The notes under the pieces were generated by a model. That model was not told the DNA's origin and searched no databases. It worked only from the letters and a program-made list of their open reading frames with translations. The position numbers were made by a program, and so were the translations under genes. From positions 744,001 through 808,000 of the forward strand of contig NZ_PIPZ01000001.1 of the NCBI RefSeq assembly GCF_003987045.1: a DNA stretch of 64,000 bases, written 5' to 3'. Numbering within the stretch: the stretch's first letter is position 1; every line of letters begins with the position of its first letter. This document shows positions 46,282 through 55,698 of this stretch, one piece after another. Source of the stretch: Pseudidiomarina marina. GTDB taxonomy: Bacteria > Pseudomonadota > Gammaproteobacteria > Enterobacterales > Alteromonadaceae.

Positions 46282-46732
46282 CTGTGAAGCGCTTCAGGTG
46301 ACGTGAAAATAGCAACATCCAGCCGGCTGCAAGCCAACCAAATAATAAGAATGCCTTTACCAACGAAAACGTCGGCCAGAGATTACTGATCAAGCTTAGT
46401 AACAACACGCCATCAATGAGCCAGCTAGCCCATAATAAAATTGGCACAACGGCAAATGAGCGAGCCACCCACTCCGGAATGTCCGCCTTTAATTGCGTGA
46501 GCAGTATAAATACAAAAAGAGCAGGTAAGCCGACGAGCAAGGCTAAACCAAATTGTTCAGTGCTGGTATAGAAGAACTTAAGAAGCCGCGAACGATCTTC
46601 CATGAACGTTAACGAAATAATCCACGCAGCATAGCCACGTAGAAAAAATAGCAAGATAAAAAGCAGGCTCAACGGCATTTTTAATTTGCCGTCTGGCGTT
46701 ACATAGCGTTCATCACCAGGCAGTAATTGCAC
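46262..46732 (-). CDS. DUF2919-family inner-membrane protein (YfeZ-like)
   Basis: A 156-residue protein with four predicted membrane helices. The N-terminus YVTPDGKLKMPLSLLFILLFFLRGY is the recognisable DUF2919 signature (Y..P.G.L..P..L...LL.L.R.Y), and an aspartate-containing loop ADIPEW follows. The function is unknown. The last residues (LIVIR) and the stop are encoded by a family 2 heptamer run, so the natural C-terminus may have been altered. Confidence 0.85.
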   Translation of the reverse strand: MQLLPGDERYVTPDGKLKMPLSLLFILLFFLRGYAAWIISLTFMEDRSRLLKFFYTSTEQFGLALLVGLPALFVFILLTQLKADIPEWVARSFAVVPILLWASWLIDGVLLLSLISNLWPTFSLVKAFLLFGWLAAGWMLLFSRHLKRFTALIVIR

Positions 46733-46763
46733 GTCTCATCTCTAACTCAAACCAAAAGTGTCG

Positions 46764-46973
46764 CTATGCTACGTGCACCGCATCATTTTGTCGACTCTGC
46801 CGACGCATTTGCCGTGCAGCCCAAAATTTTTCATGAAAATAATAGGCCACAGTGTTAACCACTGGCTCGATCAATGCCACGGCGCCACCCAATACAATAT
46901 CTCCAGTCATCAACCATACTAGGGTGAACGCTACGCTAACGTGCATCACACCAAAAGAAACTGTTTTTGCCAT
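46764..46973 (-). CDS. DUF2061-family small membrane protein
   Basis: A 69-residue protein from ATG 46973 (GGGGGA about 10 nt upstream); the frame extends to 47000. AKTVSFGVMHVSVAFTLVWL, then the second helix GGAVALIEPVVNTVAYYFHE followed by KFW, matches the DUF2061 family: two membrane helices and a conserved E-P-x-x-N-x-x-x-Y-x-x-H-E segment. The C-terminus is basic. The function is unknown. It lies upstream of the DUF2919 gene by 31 nt. Confidence 0.85.
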   Translation of the reverse strand: MAKTVSFGVMHVSVAFTLVWLMTGDIVLGGAVALIEPVVNTVAYYFHEKFWAARQMRRQSRQNDAVHVA

Positions 46974-47058
46974 ATCGGTATCCCCCATGAATTCGTTCAT
47001 GGATAGATAATATCAATTACCATATATTTATCTAACCGAAATAACCGATAACCATAAC

Positions 47059-47153
47059 AGCGTTATTCGTACGCTCCGCTGTTCGTAATTCGTACGTTCG
47101 CTTCGCTCTCTGTTCGAACAGCGCAGCGCACGACTAACGAATAACGAATAACG
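47059..47153. repeat. Family 2 heptamer element, copy G
   Basis: The outer arms AGCGTTATTCGT (left) and ACGAATAACGCT (right, preceded by another AATAACG unit) flank a core. The core's first part, 47091-47116, matches 26479-26504 at 25 of 26 positions. Its second part, 47115-47132, matches 26539-26556 at 17 of 18. In this copy the core is a simple palindrome around CTGTTCGAACAG, so it may be closer to the ancestral form than copy B, which has an insertion there. It starts 4 nt after the uvrB stop. Confidence 0.9.
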
Positions 47154-47156
47154 CTC

Positions 47157-49172
47157 TTAAAGCAGTTTAAGTTGTTCGCGGAGTTTCGCTACATCATCTC
47201 GCAACGCCGCCGCCTTCTCGAATTCCAGATCTTTGGCCGCCTGATACATCGCCTTTTCAGTTTGCTCAATCTTTTGAACCAACGCTTTTGGATCATACAT
47301 TGCTGGATCGTAAGCCACGTCGGGCTCAGATACGCGCTGTTTCTCGCGACGCGGTGCCCGAATGCCACCACCGAGGTCCATCACGTCGGTCACACGTTTG
47401 TTCAAGCCTTTCGGGGTGATACCGTGCTCTTCGTTATATGCAACTTGCTTGGCGCGGCGGCGATCGGTTTCGTCAATGGCTCGCTGCATCGAGCCCGTGA
47501 TGCGATCCGCATAAAGTATGGCGCGACCGTTGAGATTACGAGCGGCGCGACCAATGGTTTGGATCAATGAGCGATCCGAGCGAAGGAAGCCCTCTTTGTC
47601 GGCATCAAGAATAGCGACGAGAGACACTTCAGGCATATCCAAGCCCTCACGTAGTAAGTTAATGCCGACTAATACATCGAACTCACCCAAACGCAAATCT
47701 CGAATAATTTCCATGCGCTCGACCGTATCGATGTCTGAATGCAAATAACGCACACGAATGCCATGTTCGTCCAAGTAATCAGAAAGATCTTCTGCCATTT
47801 TTTTGGTTAAAGTCGTGGCAAGAACACGTTCGTTACGTTCGACACGCAAACGCACTTCCGACATTAAGTCATCAACCTGTGTAGCAACCGGACGAATCTC
47901 GATTTCGGGGTCAATCAGTCCAGTTGGGCGAACAACTTGTTCCACCACTTCGCCTGCCGATTTTTCAATCTCATACTTGCCTGGTGTCGCTGAAACATAG
48001 ATGGTTTGCGGTGCAATGGCTTCAAATTCTTCAAACTTTAACGGTCGGTTATCTAAGGCCGACGGTAAACGGAAACCATAATTGACCAAGTTTTCTTTGC
48101 GCGAACGGTCGCCTTTGTACATCGCACCAATTTGCGACACGGTCACGTGTGACTCATCTATAATGAGCAACGCGTCGTCTGGCAAGTAATCTAAGAGCGT
48201 TGGTGGTGGCTCGCCCGGCGCACGCCCTGATAAATAGCGTGAATAGTTTTCGATGCCCGAGCAATAACCAAGCTCTAGCATCATTTCAATATCATATTGA
48301 GTGCGTTGACTTAATCGCTGCTCTTCTACCAATTTATTAGAATCCAGAAGCTGTTGCTTACGCTCTTTCAACTCTTCTTTAATACGCTCAATGGCATTTA
48401 AGATGGTTTCGCGCGGCGTAACGTAATGCGTTTTAGGATAAACGGTTGCACGTGCAACATCGGCTTCGGTCACCTGCCCTGTCAACGGTTCAAAAAAGCT
48501 AATACGATCAATTTCATCGTCAAACAATTCAACGCGAATGGCTAACTGCTCTGATTCAGCAGGGAATATATCAATCACTTCACCACGCACACGATACGTA
48601 CCACGCTCAAACGCAGCATCGTTACGCTTATATTGCAATTGTGCCAAGCGTCGAAGAATATCCCGCTGATCAATCAAATCGCCGCGCCGCAAATGCAGCA
48701 TCATTTTCATGTATGACTCAGGGTCACCTAAGCCATAAATACATGACACCGAAGCCACCAACACAACATCACGACGCTCCATTAATGCTTTCGTCGCCGA
48801 CAACCGCATTTGCTCAATGTGATCGTTAATTGACGCATCTTTCTCAATAAATGTATCCGTGGTGGGAACGTACGCTTCTGGTTGATAGTAATCGTAATAA
48901 GACACGAAATACTCAACCGCATTATTTGGAAAGAATTCTTTCATCTCGCCATATAACTGCGCAGCAAGTGTTTTGTTATGCGCAAGAATGAGCGTTGGTC
49001 GTTGGATTCTTTGAATCACATTGGCCATGGTGAAAGTTTTACCAGAGCCAGTAACGCCTAATAAGGTTTGATGGGCTAACCCCGCATCCAAGTTATCAAC
49101 CAAGCGCTCGATGGCTGCAGGCTGATCGCCGGCTGGCTGATAATCAGACTTGAGTTCAAATGCTCGACTCAT
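47157..49172 (-). CDS. uvrB: UvrABC excinuclease subunit B
   Basis: A 671-residue nucleotide-excision repair helicase-like protein. Walker A is [14 protein letters not shown] (about 40-53), the DNA-inserting beta-hairpin is [14 protein letters not shown], the DEAD-like box is [10 protein letters not shown], and motif VI is [10 protein letters not shown]. The C-terminal UVR motif ([18 protein letters not shown]) binds UvrC. The length matches E. coli (673). It overlaps the upstream MATE gene by 4 nt, an unusual operon partner, and family 2 repeat G follows the stop directly. Confidence 0.98.
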   Translation of the reverse strand: MSRAFELKSDYQPAGDQPAAIERLVDNLDAGLAHQTLLGVTGSGKTFTMANVIQRIQRPTLILAHNKTLAAQLYGEMKEFFPNNAVEYFVSYYDYYQPEAYVPTTDTFIEKDASINDHIEQMRLSATKALMERRDVVLVASVSCIYGLGDPESYMKMMLHLRRGDLIDQRDILRRLAQLQYKRNDAAFERGTYRVRGEVIDIFPAESEQLAIRVELFDDEIDRISFFEPLTGQVTEADVARATVYPKTHYVTPRETILNAIERIKEELKERKQQLLDSNKLVEEQRLSQRTQYDIEMMLELGYCSGIENYSRYLSGRAPGEPPPTLLDYLPDDALLIIDESHVTVSQIGAMYKGDRSRKENLVNYGFRLPSALDNRPLKFEEFEAIAPQTIYVSATPGKYEIEKSAGEVVEQVVRPTGLIDPEIEIRPVATQVDDLMSEVRLRVERNERVLATTLTKKMAEDLSDYLDEHGIRVRYLHSDIDTVERMEIIRDLRLGEFDVLVGINLLREGLDMPEVSLVAILDADKEGFLRSDRSLIQTIGRAARNLNGRAILYADRITGSMQRAIDETDRRRAKQVAYNEEHGITPKGLNKRVTDVMDLGGGIRAPRREKQRVSEPDVAYDPAMYDPKALVQKIEQTEKAMYQAAKDLEFEKAAALRDDVAKLREQLKLL

Positions 49173-50587
49173 TTGGTTGCTCCTTCTGCCGCACCGTCTG
49201 CCACGCCTTCTGGCGCATCATGTGCATGTTCTTTCCGTTCATGCATTGTCTCAAGGCGTAAACCACGATGGAACCAGAACCATGCAATAACGCCGGTGAT
49301 CACGTTAGCGATCACGCCGCCAACGAATAACCCAGGAATGTCATAAATAATGGCACCTAACCAACTCAGCGGCACGAACATCACAAATAAGCGGACAATA
49401 CTCAATGCCAATGCATTCATCGGACGGTGCAGCGCATTCAAACTCGAATTAGTTAAAATAATCACGCCCTGCACCCCGTAGCCAAGTGGCATGATGTAGA
49501 TAAACAACCGAATCAGTCGTGCCACTTCTGGATCATCCGTAAACGCAGCCGCAATCCATGGTGCTGTTGCAACCAACACTCCATAAATAAATAGCTGAAC
49601 AATGAGCACACTGCGCACCGCCACCCGATAAGCAGCACCAACGCGATCAAACGAGTGTGCACCAAAATTTTGACTAATCAACGGTGGTAACGACATAGAT
49701 AGCGCCAGAATTATCACGCTTGCTAGTGATTCAAGTCGGGTACCGACACCAAATGCAGCAACCGCCGGAGCCCCGTAAGCCGCAATAATTGCAGTAATAA
49801 CCGCCATAGCCAATGGGGTTAGCATGTTGGCACCAGCCGCTGGTATCCCGATATTCAAAATTTGCCGCGCTGAGCGCAACCAACTAGCATCAGCCGGCGC
49901 TTTGAGTGATAACAACTCTTTGTAGCTGAGATACCACAGCACCAATGCCGAACCAATAATCCAGGAAATTAAACTTGCGAGCGCTGCGCCTTGCACGCCC
50001 ATCGCCGGAATCGGCCCTATACCGAATATCAATATTGGATCAAAAATAGCGTTAAGTAGCCCGCCAGATGCCATGATCAACGACGGTGTTCGGGTATCAC
50101 CTGCGGCGCGTAATACAGCATTGCCAACCATTGGGGTCACCAACAATACAGCACCTAAAAACCAGATTGTCATGTAGTCATGAATGTACGGTAACAAGCG
50201 CTCTTGGGCGCGTAGCGCAGCGAAGATTGGATCCATGGTGAGGTAGCCAATGACCGACAAGATAATGACTAATAGTGCCGACACGGATAACGCCGTTGCG
50301 CCATCGAATTTGGCATGTTCCTCTCGGCCGGAGCCCCGCTTGCGCGCAATAACAGCGGACGTACCAATTCCTAAACCAATGGCTAAACTCACAATGGTGA
50401 AGGTGACTGGAAAAGTAAAACTAACGGCTGCCAACGGGTCTGTGCCCAACATACCGACGAAAAAAGTATCAACCACGTTAAAGCTAATTAGCGTCAACAC
50501 ACCAATGATCACCGGCCAAGTCATCCGCCAGAGAGTGGGCTGAATAGGATCGTGCAGTAATGATTTTGCCGCTACAGCTTGGCTCAT
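49169..50587 (-). CDS. MATE-family multidrug/Na+ exporter
   Basis: A 472-residue protein with 12 predicted membrane helices in two MatE halves. [36 protein letters not shown] is the first half's conserved region and [17 protein letters not shown] begins the second. The C-terminal tail is hydrophilic with His and Glu ([14 protein letters not shown]), a feature not needed for transport. It should export cationic compounds with a Na+ or H+ gradient. It lies directly upstream of uvrB (4-nt overlap). Confidence 0.93.
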   Translation of the reverse strand: MSQAVAAKSLLHDPIQPTLWRMTWPVIIGVLTLISFNVVDTFFVGMLGTDPLAAVSFTFPVTFTIVSLAIGLGIGTSAVIARKRGSGREEHAKFDGATALSVSALLVIILSVIGYLTMDPIFAALRAQERLLPYIHDYMTIWFLGAVLLVTPMVGNAVLRAAGDTRTPSLIMASGGLLNAIFDPILIFGIGPIPAMGVQGAALASLISWIIGSALVLWYLSYKELLSLKAPADASWLRSARQILNIGIPAAGANMLTPLAMAVITAIIAAYGAPAVAAFGVGTRLESLASVIILALSMSLPPLISQNFGAHSFDRVGAAYRVAVRSVLIVQLFIYGVLVATAPWIAAAFTDDPEVARLIRLFIYIMPLGYGVQGVIILTNSSLNALHRPMNALALSIVRLFVMFVPLSWLGAIIYDIPGLFVGGVIANVITGVIAWFWFHRGLRLETMHERKEHAHDAPEGVADGAAEGATK

Positions 50588-50741
50588 GTGTATCTAATAC
50601 CGGTATTGAAAAAAGAAGCCGTAGTGTAACGAATTTTGCGCTTTTTCGCTATGTTATAAGCAGCGCCTCAATAGACAAAATTCCGTGAAAACGATATAGT
50701 AGCCGCAACATTTTCACCCCATCTATGTTTAGGATCGCACT

Positions 50742-51929
50742 GTGAAATACCAACTATCTGACCGTGTTAACGCTATTCAACCATCGCCAACGCTTGCTGT
50801 CTCGCAAAAAGCTGCCGAACTCAAAGCTGCTGGCCATGATGTGATTGGTTTGGGTGTGGGTGAACCTGATTTCGATACCCCCGAATTTGTCAAAACAGCA
50901 GCAAAAGCTGCGATTGATGCTGGTCATACGAAATACACTGCTGTTGACGGTATACCGCAACTCAAGCAAGCCGTGGTCGATAAATTTAAGCGCGATAACG
51001 GCTTAACCTATGAAACCAGCGAAATTCTCATTTCCGCTGGCGGTAAGCACAGTATTTTTAATTTATTGAGCGCTTGGCTTAATCCTGGTGACGAAGTACT
51101 CATTCCAGCGCCGTATTGGGTTTCGTACCCGGATATGTCCATCTTAGTGGGCGCCGTGCCGAAATTCATTGAGGCAGGTATTGAGCAACGCTATAAAATT
51201 ACTGCCGAGCAATTAGCTGCAGCAATTACCCCGAAAACACGTTTAATGTTTTTGAATAGCCCATCAAACCCGACTGGAACAGCTTATACCAAAGCTGAAT
51301 TAGAAAGCCTTGCCGAAGTATTGCGTCAACATCCGCAAATTCTGATCGCCACCGACGATATGTACGAGCACATTTTATGGAGTGACGAGAGCTTCCATAA
51401 CATTGCGATGGTTGCGCCAGATTTGAAAGACCGCATTGTGATTTTGTCAGGCGTATCGAAAGCGTACGCCATGACCGGTTGGCGAATTGGTTATGCGGCT
51501 GGTCCAAAACCACTGATTGCCGCGATGAAGAAGATTCAATCGCAAAGCACCTCAAACCCAGCCAGCATCAGCCAATGGGCTGCGCTTGCTGCACTGGAAG
51601 GTGACCAGAGCTGTATCACCGATATGGTTAAAGCGTTTAAACAGCGCCACGATTATCTCGTAGAAGCCCTTAATGAAGTTCCTGGCATGAAATGCATTGC
51701 TGGTGACGGCACCTTCTATACATTTGCTAATATTGATGAGCTAATCAGCCAAAAAGGCGCCAGTTCAGACGTTGAATTGTGCGAGATGATTTTGAATGAA
51801 GCCAAAGTGGCATTAGTACCAGGTACCGCCTTTGGTGCGCCAGGCCACTGCCGCTTCTCATTCGCCTGTAGTCTCGACACGTTAAAAGAGGCAGTAAAAC
51901 GTATTAAAGCGTTTGCCGAAAACGCTTAG
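50742..51929 (+). CDS. Class I PLP-dependent aminotransferase (aspartate aminotransferase type)
   Basis: A 395-residue fold-type I aminotransferase of the Igamma (AspC/AAT1b) kind. LGVGEPDFDTPEFVKTAAK starts the family and LNSPSNPTGTAYTKAEL is the substrate region. The PLP lysine is in SGVSKAYAMTGWRIGYAAG (about 240), and the C-terminal RFSFACS has the arginine that binds the substrate carboxylate. The start is GTG. It probably transaminates aspartate and glutamate, though related enzymes accept aromatic acids. A terminator follows. Confidence 0.94.
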   Translation: MKYQLSDRVNAIQPSPTLAVSQKAAELKAAGHDVIGLGVGEPDFDTPEFVKTAAKAAIDAGHTKYTAVDGIPQLKQAVVDKFKRDNGLTYETSEILISAGGKHSIFNLLSAWLNPGDEVLIPAPYWVSYPDMSILVGAVPKFIEAGIEQRYKITAEQLAAAITPKTRLMFLNSPSNPTGTAYTKAELESLAEVLRQHPQILIATDDMYEHILWSDESFHNIAMVAPDLKDRIVILSGVSKAYAMTGWRIGYAAGPKPLIAAMKKIQSQSTSNPASISQWAALAALEGDQSCITDMVKAFKQRHDYLVEALNEVPGMKCIAGDGTFYTFANIDELISQKGASSDVELCEMILNEAKVALVPGTAFGAPGHCRFSFACSLDTLKEAVKRIKAFAENA

Positions 51930-51953
51930 AGTCAGTATCAAATCATACCAACG

Positions 51954-51983
51954 AAAGCCGCATCTCAAAAATGCGGCTTTTTT
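51954..51983 (+). terminator. Rho-independent terminator of the aminotransferase gene
   Basis: The stem AAAGCCGCAT / ATGCGGCTTT with a CTCAAAA-type loop is followed by TTTTTT. It lies 25 nt after the stop codon. Confidence 0.93.
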
Positions 51984-52499
51984 CATGAAATATTCATGTG
52001 ACATGACGATGACAGCGTTGCGAAAACACCTGTTTAAAATATATTCGTCACAAAAAATTAATCTTCGCAAAAACACTGGTTTATAAGCGCCCTATTAGCG
52101 TCGCTTTTGTGTACAAATCAGGTAAGAAATACACAATCGTTGCGTCAAAATGCGACGGACGACATGTCGCCTTAAAAAACTTTAAAGGCTCTGTAAAGGT
52201 CGCATATAAATATTTGTTATATATACACTTTTAATTTCATAGTCAATTTTTAAGCAATCGCTAAATCAGCCCGAAAAGCCCACCGTTAAAAGCAACTCAC
52301 ACAGTTTCCCACAAGGTTATCCACAGATTTAGTGGATAAGATTGTCTAGCCTTTGAAACACGTGCGATCGGCTTCCATGTGGATAACCAAGGACAACTCA
52401 AACATATATCATTTGGTATATAGACAAGGATTGTGACTACTTGACTTTAATTTTTTCATAGGGTTTGCGCACAAAACAAGCAAACAGCATTTTTTAGTA
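51984..52499. other. Long AT-rich intergenic region
   Basis: About 515 bp without a convincing gene on either strand; the few short frames are under 30 codons and lack ribosome binding sites. The part from 52200 to 52260 is very AT-rich with TATATA-type runs. 52315-52388 holds three DnaA boxes. 52406-52424 is an imperfect AT palindrome. The region precedes the tRNA-Asn promoter at 52500. Confidence 0.7.
52315..52388. promoter_or_regulatory. Cluster of three DnaA boxes
   Basis: TTATCCACA (52317-52325) and TGTGGATAA (52378-52386, reverse orientation) are exact matches to the strict DnaA box. AGTGGATAA (52331-52339, reverse orientation) differs only in its last-equivalent position. The outer two extend to an 11-bp inverted pair, GGTTATCCACA and TGTGGATAACC. 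TTTCCCACA at 52305 is a weaker look-alike. Three high-quality boxes within 70 bp outside a replication origin are unlikely by chance. Possible roles are DnaA titration (datA-like), DnaA reactivation (DARS-like) or DnaA control of the downstream tRNA promoter. Confidence 0.75.
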
Positions 52500-52528
52500 T
52501 TGACAGAGGCCGCAACCGCCTTTAACAT
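52500..52528 (+). promoter_or_regulatory. Promoter of the tRNA-Asn genes
   Basis: TTGACA (52500-52505), a 17-nt spacer and TAACAT (52523-52528) are followed by the GC-rich TCGCACCCG discriminator. It starts the tRNA-Asn pair 22 nt downstream. Confidence 0.85.
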
Positions 52529-52550
52529 TCGCACCCGTTGTCAGATGTGT

Positions 52551-52627
52551 TCCCCAGTAGCTCAGTTGGTTAGAGCGGTGGACTGTTAATCCATGTGTCG
52601 TTGGTTCGAATCCAACCTGGGGAGCCA
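52551..52627 (+). tRNA. tRNA-Asn(GTT), copy 1
   Basis: A 77-nt cloverleaf: acceptor TCCCCAG/CTGGGGA plus GCCA, anticodon stem GTGGA/TCCAT with loop CTGTTAA (anticodon GTT) and T-loop TTCGAAT. Confidence 0.97.
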
Positions 52628-52663
52628 AGACATCTACAACACCCCCGAATACCCCTTAAGTAT

Positions 52664-52740
52664 TCCCCAGTAGCTCAGTTGGTTAGAGCGGTGGACTGTT
52701 AATCCATGTGTCGTTGGTTCGAATCCAACCTGGGGAGCCA
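52664..52740 (+). tRNA. tRNA-Asn(GTT), copy 2
   Basis: A 77-nt exact copy of the first tRNA-Asn, 36 nt downstream. Its last base is 1 nt from the stop codon of the convergent glycosyltransferase gene, so there is no room for a terminator between them. Confidence 0.97.
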
Positions 52741-52741
52741 C

Positions 52742-53800
52742 TTAATAACTCTTCAAACATTCCAAGTAGTCTTCAAATTCTGTACGTTGCCAAAGTCGTG
52801 CACTTAATTGGTGAACTGGCTCTTCAGCGCCATCGCTTAACCACTCCGCAACAGCTTGAGCCACATTCGGCCAGCGACAATAATTGCCTTTTTGCAACTG
52901 TAAGAACTGTGATACCGCATCAGTATCTAATGACCACATTACCTGCGCTAAACGCGAACGTTCCAAGCATTCAGCATTAGCTACCTGCTCAAATTGGCCT
53001 GCTAACGGTTTAACCAATAGCTTTTTGCCAGTCGCCAGCGCTTCGCTAGACGTTTCAAAGCCGGCATTGCTGATAATTCCCTCTGCGCGTGCTACAACCT
53101 CTGCAAAACCAATGCGCGATGGCGCAAAATACCGAATATGCCCGACTTCTCGTTGCTCAGCTTGCGGATGAAATACATCAAATGTCGCATTCTCAAAAGG
53201 TTGTAATAACTTATGTACAGCTGCCAGTGGTTCAAACGGCAAGTACACAACATAATGCCGCGGTCGAACAACGGCATCGCGACCCCGATGATGAATAATT
53301 GGCGGAAGTACGTGTGACGCATCATCAAACCAATGCATTCCTACGGCAATATCTGCCGGCGCAAACCAGCGCAACATTTGTCGATGTGCCGCTGCAATAG
53401 GTAAACTTGGTGTTGGTTTGTAGAAGGCATACTGACGCCCTAAACCAATCACTTTTTTGCGTTGTAAGCGTCCAGCCCATGCCGTTATCGGTTCATAATC
53501 ACTGACGACCAAATCATAATCACTTAAATCCAGCTCACGTGCGTCTTTCCAGAACTGTTGCCATTGATTGCGCCGCACAGTTTCAAACAAATTTACTTTG
53601 CCGTGCTCAACTACAAACGAAAGGCCCTGCCGCCATTGCCAATCCCCAAAAGCGTCCATATCAAATAATTGACTTTTTTCACGACCTGAAATTAAAAACT
53701 GCACTTGAATATCAGGATAGTTACTAAGCGCCTCAGCCAATGCAGAGCATCGACTTAAATGGCCGTTCCCGGTTCCTTGAACACCAATTAAAATTCGCAT
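52742..53800 (-). CDS. MJ1255/VC2487-family glycosyltransferase
   Basis: A 352-residue GT-B-fold glycosyltransferase-like protein. The N-terminal LIGVQGTGNGHLSRCSALAEAL is the signature of the MJ1255/VC2487 family. The C-terminal donor-site region IISNAGFETSSEALATGKKLLVKPLAGQFEQVANA resembles MurG and UDP-glycosyltransferases. It is probably cytoplasmic or membrane-associated; donor and acceptor are unknown. A PAP2 phosphatase gene starts 27 nt upstream on the same strand, so a role in lipid- or envelope-glycan metabolism is possible. Confidence 0.87.
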   Translation of the reverse strand: MRILIGVQGTGNGHLSRCSALAEALSNYPDIQVQFLISGREKSQLFDMDAFGDWQWRQGLSFVVEHGKVNLFETVRRNQWQQFWKDARELDLSDYDLVVSDYEPITAWAGRLQRKKVIGLGRQYAFYKPTPSLPIAAAHRQMLRWFAPADIAVGMHWFDDASHVLPPIIHHRGRDAVVRPRHYVVYLPFEPLAAVHKLLQPFENATFDVFHPQAEQREVGHIRYFAPSRIGFAEVVARAEGIISNAGFETSSEALATGKKLLVKPLAGQFEQVANAECLERSRLAQVMWSLDTDAVSQFLQLQKGNYCRWPNVAQAVAEWLSDGAEEPVHQLSARLWQRTEFEDYLECLKSY

Positions 53801-53827
53801 ACTACCTCCATGAATTTTATGACGACG

Positions 53828-54373
53828 TTAAACTGCCAGACTAATTGCGTAACCACTAATGACATAACCAAGCACGGCACCAGCTAGAATATCCCCCGGA
53901 TAGTGCACTCCAAGTAGTACGCGTGAAGCACCTATGGCGCTTGCCCAGATATAAAGAAGCCACGACCATGTTGGAAAGAATGAGCTCATGATACCCGCAA
54001 ACAAAAATGCAGCGGTTGTATGCCCTGACGGGAAACTGAACTGATCATGCGCTAATATAACTGAGGAAAACTGCGGGTTCTTTTGGTATGGGCGCTGACG
54101 CTTTAATATACGTTTAATCAATGAAAATAACGGCACTTCAATCGCAAAACCGATTATCAAAGCCGTGATCGGAATCACACTGTCGGCCTCAAGATAAATA
54201 GCCATAATCAAGGCAATCAGTGCGTACACATAACCATCACCTGAGCGAGAAATCCAACGTACGAGTTGATGGCGACACCATCGTTCTAGTCGAAGGTTTA
54301 ACCAACGAAAACTGCGTTGATCAAACTGACTAAACTTATCAATCCATCGAGCCATTAATGTGGTCATATTCAA
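53828..54373 (-). CDS. PAP2-superfamily membrane phosphatase
   Basis: A 181-residue membrane protein with all three PAP2 motifs: KRILKRQRPY (KxxxxxxRP), FPSGHTTA (PSGH) and SRVLLGVHYPGD (SRxxxxxHxxxD). There are about five membrane helices. It is expected to dephosphorylate a lipid phosphate such as undecaprenyl pyrophosphate or phosphatidate in the inner membrane. It is directly upstream of the glycosyltransferase gene and divergent from rsxA. Confidence 0.91.
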   Translation of the reverse strand: MNMTTLMARWIDKFSQFDQRSFRWLNLRLERWCRHQLVRWISRSGDGYVYALIALIMAIYLEADSVIPITALIIGFAIEVPLFSLIKRILKRQRPYQKNPQFSSVILAHDQFSFPSGHTTAAFLFAGIMSSFFPTWSWLLYIWASAIGASRVLLGVHYPGDILAGAVLGYVISGYAISLAV

Positions 54374-54553
54374 GGCCTCAAGTGGCTTGCCGTTACTGGC
54401 TTGGTTGAAATTTAGACAGTTGTCGTAACAGCACCATGACAGTTTTATGAATATTCAATGACAAACTTGAATAACACTACAGTTCATCGGTTGTTTCAGA
54501 GCGCTAAAAATTCGATAATAGGCACTATTCAAAGTAATGGGACGGATTTTCGC

Positions 54554-55138
54554 ATGGGTGACTACTTGCTGCTGTTGGTAGCAACGGTACTAGTCAACAA
54601 TTTCGTATTGGTTAAATTCCTCGGCTTATGCCCGTTTATGGGAGTTTCCAATAAGCTCGAAACCGCTATCGGTATGTCCGCTGCAACCACGTTTGTACTG
54701 ACATTAGCATCGGTCTCGAGCTATTTGGTGAATCAATATATTTTGGCGCCACTCGATTTGATGGCGTTGCAAACGTTGAGTTTTATTTTAGTGATTGCAG
54801 TTGTTGTGCAATTCACCGAAATGGTCGTGCACAAAACCAGCCCGACGTTATATCGCCTGCTAGGTATATTTTTACCACTTATCACCACGAACTGTGCGGT
54901 ACTTGGCGTGGCCTTATTAAACATTAATGAACAGCATAATTTTATCGAATCAATCGTTTATGGCTTTGGTGCCGCTCTTGGCTTCTCCCTTGTTCTTATT
55001 TTATTCTCAGCGTTACGTGAGCGCTTAGCTGCGGCTGATGTTCCCATTCCTTTTAAAGGCGCGGCTGTGGCAATGATAACCGCAGGCTTAATGTCGCTCG
55101 CATTTATGGGCTTTAGCGGCTTGGTGACCACCTCATGA
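54554..55138 (+). CDS. rsxA: Electron transport complex subunit RsxA/RnfA
   Basis: A 194-residue membrane subunit with six helices. The start ATG 54554 (GACGG 8 nt upstream) gives [20 protein letters not shown], the conserved beginning; the frame extends upstream to 54458 without family similarity. [11 protein letters not shown] and [16 protein letters not shown] carry the two cysteines that hold an intramembrane iron-sulfur cluster with RsxE. First gene of rsxABCDGE, which couples NADH:ferredoxin redox to ion flow or keeps SoxR reduced. Confidence 0.96.
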   Translation: MGDYLLLLVATVLVNNFVLVKFLGLCPFMGVSNKLETAIGMSAATTFVLTLASVSSYLVNQYILAPLDLMALQTLSFILVIAVVVQFTEMVVHKTSPTLYRLLGIFLPLITTNCAVLGVALLNINEQHNFIESIVYGFGAALGFSLVLILFSALRERLAAADVPIPFKGAAVAMITAGLMSLAFMGFSGLVTTS

Positions 55139-55698
55139 CCGTTGTAACCGCTCTCATTGTATTTGGCGTTCTTGCGCTTATTTTTGGTCTTATTCTCGGC
55201 TTCGCCGCGGTACGATTCCGTGTGGAAAGCGATCCAATTGTTGACCAAATTGACGCTATTTTGCCGCAAACACAGTGCGGTCAATGTGGTTATCCGGGCT
55301 GTCGCCCGTATGCTGAAGCCATTGCCAATGGCGATGAAATAAATAAGTGCCCACCCGGTGGTCAATCGACCATCAATGCACTCGCCGACTTGATGGGTGT
55401 CGAAGCGAAACCGCTGGATTCTGCCCACGGCGAAGAAGATGTGAAGAAAGTCGCTGTCATTCGCGAAGACGAATGTATCGGTTGTACGAAATGTATTCAG
55501 GCCTGCCCAGTTGATGCCATCCTCGGTGCAGCAAAACAAATGCATACCGTGATTGCGCACGAATGCACGGGCTGCGACCTTTGTGTTGAGCCATGCCCAG
55601 TTGATTGTATTGACATGGTTCCGGTGCCAGTGCGACCGGATAATTGGCAGTGGGATCTTCAACAGATCCCTGTTCGAGTTGTGGAGTCGTCAAACTAA
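55135..55698 (+). CDS. rsxB: Electron transport complex subunit RsxB/RnfB
   Basis: A 187-residue iron-sulfur protein with one N-terminal membrane helix. The first cluster motif is [18 protein letters not shown] with a distal KCPPGG. Two ferredoxin clusters follow in [13 protein letters not shown] and [13 protein letters not shown]. It overlaps rsxA by 4 nt and rsxC by 1 nt. It passes electrons between RsxC and the membrane subunits. Confidence 0.97.
   Translation: MTVVTALIVFGVLALIFGLILGFAAVRFRVESDPIVDQIDAILPQTQCGQCGYPGCRPYAEAIANGDEINKCPPGGQSTINALADLMGVEAKPLDSAHGEEDVKKVAVIREDECIGCTKCIQACPVDAILGAAKQMHTVIAHECTGCDLCVEPCPVDCIDMVPVPVRPDNWQWDLQQIPVRVVESSN

Noticed and set aside
52315-52388. Chromosomal replication origin
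   Set aside because: Only three boxes, one GATC nearby, no AT-rich unwinding array in the standard arrangement, and no dnaA, dnaN, gidA or mioC neighbours.
54958-55662. 234-codon minus-strand frame over rsxA-rsxB
   Set aside because: Antisense to two conserved overlapping genes with intact cysteine motifs; its composition reflects the complementary strand.
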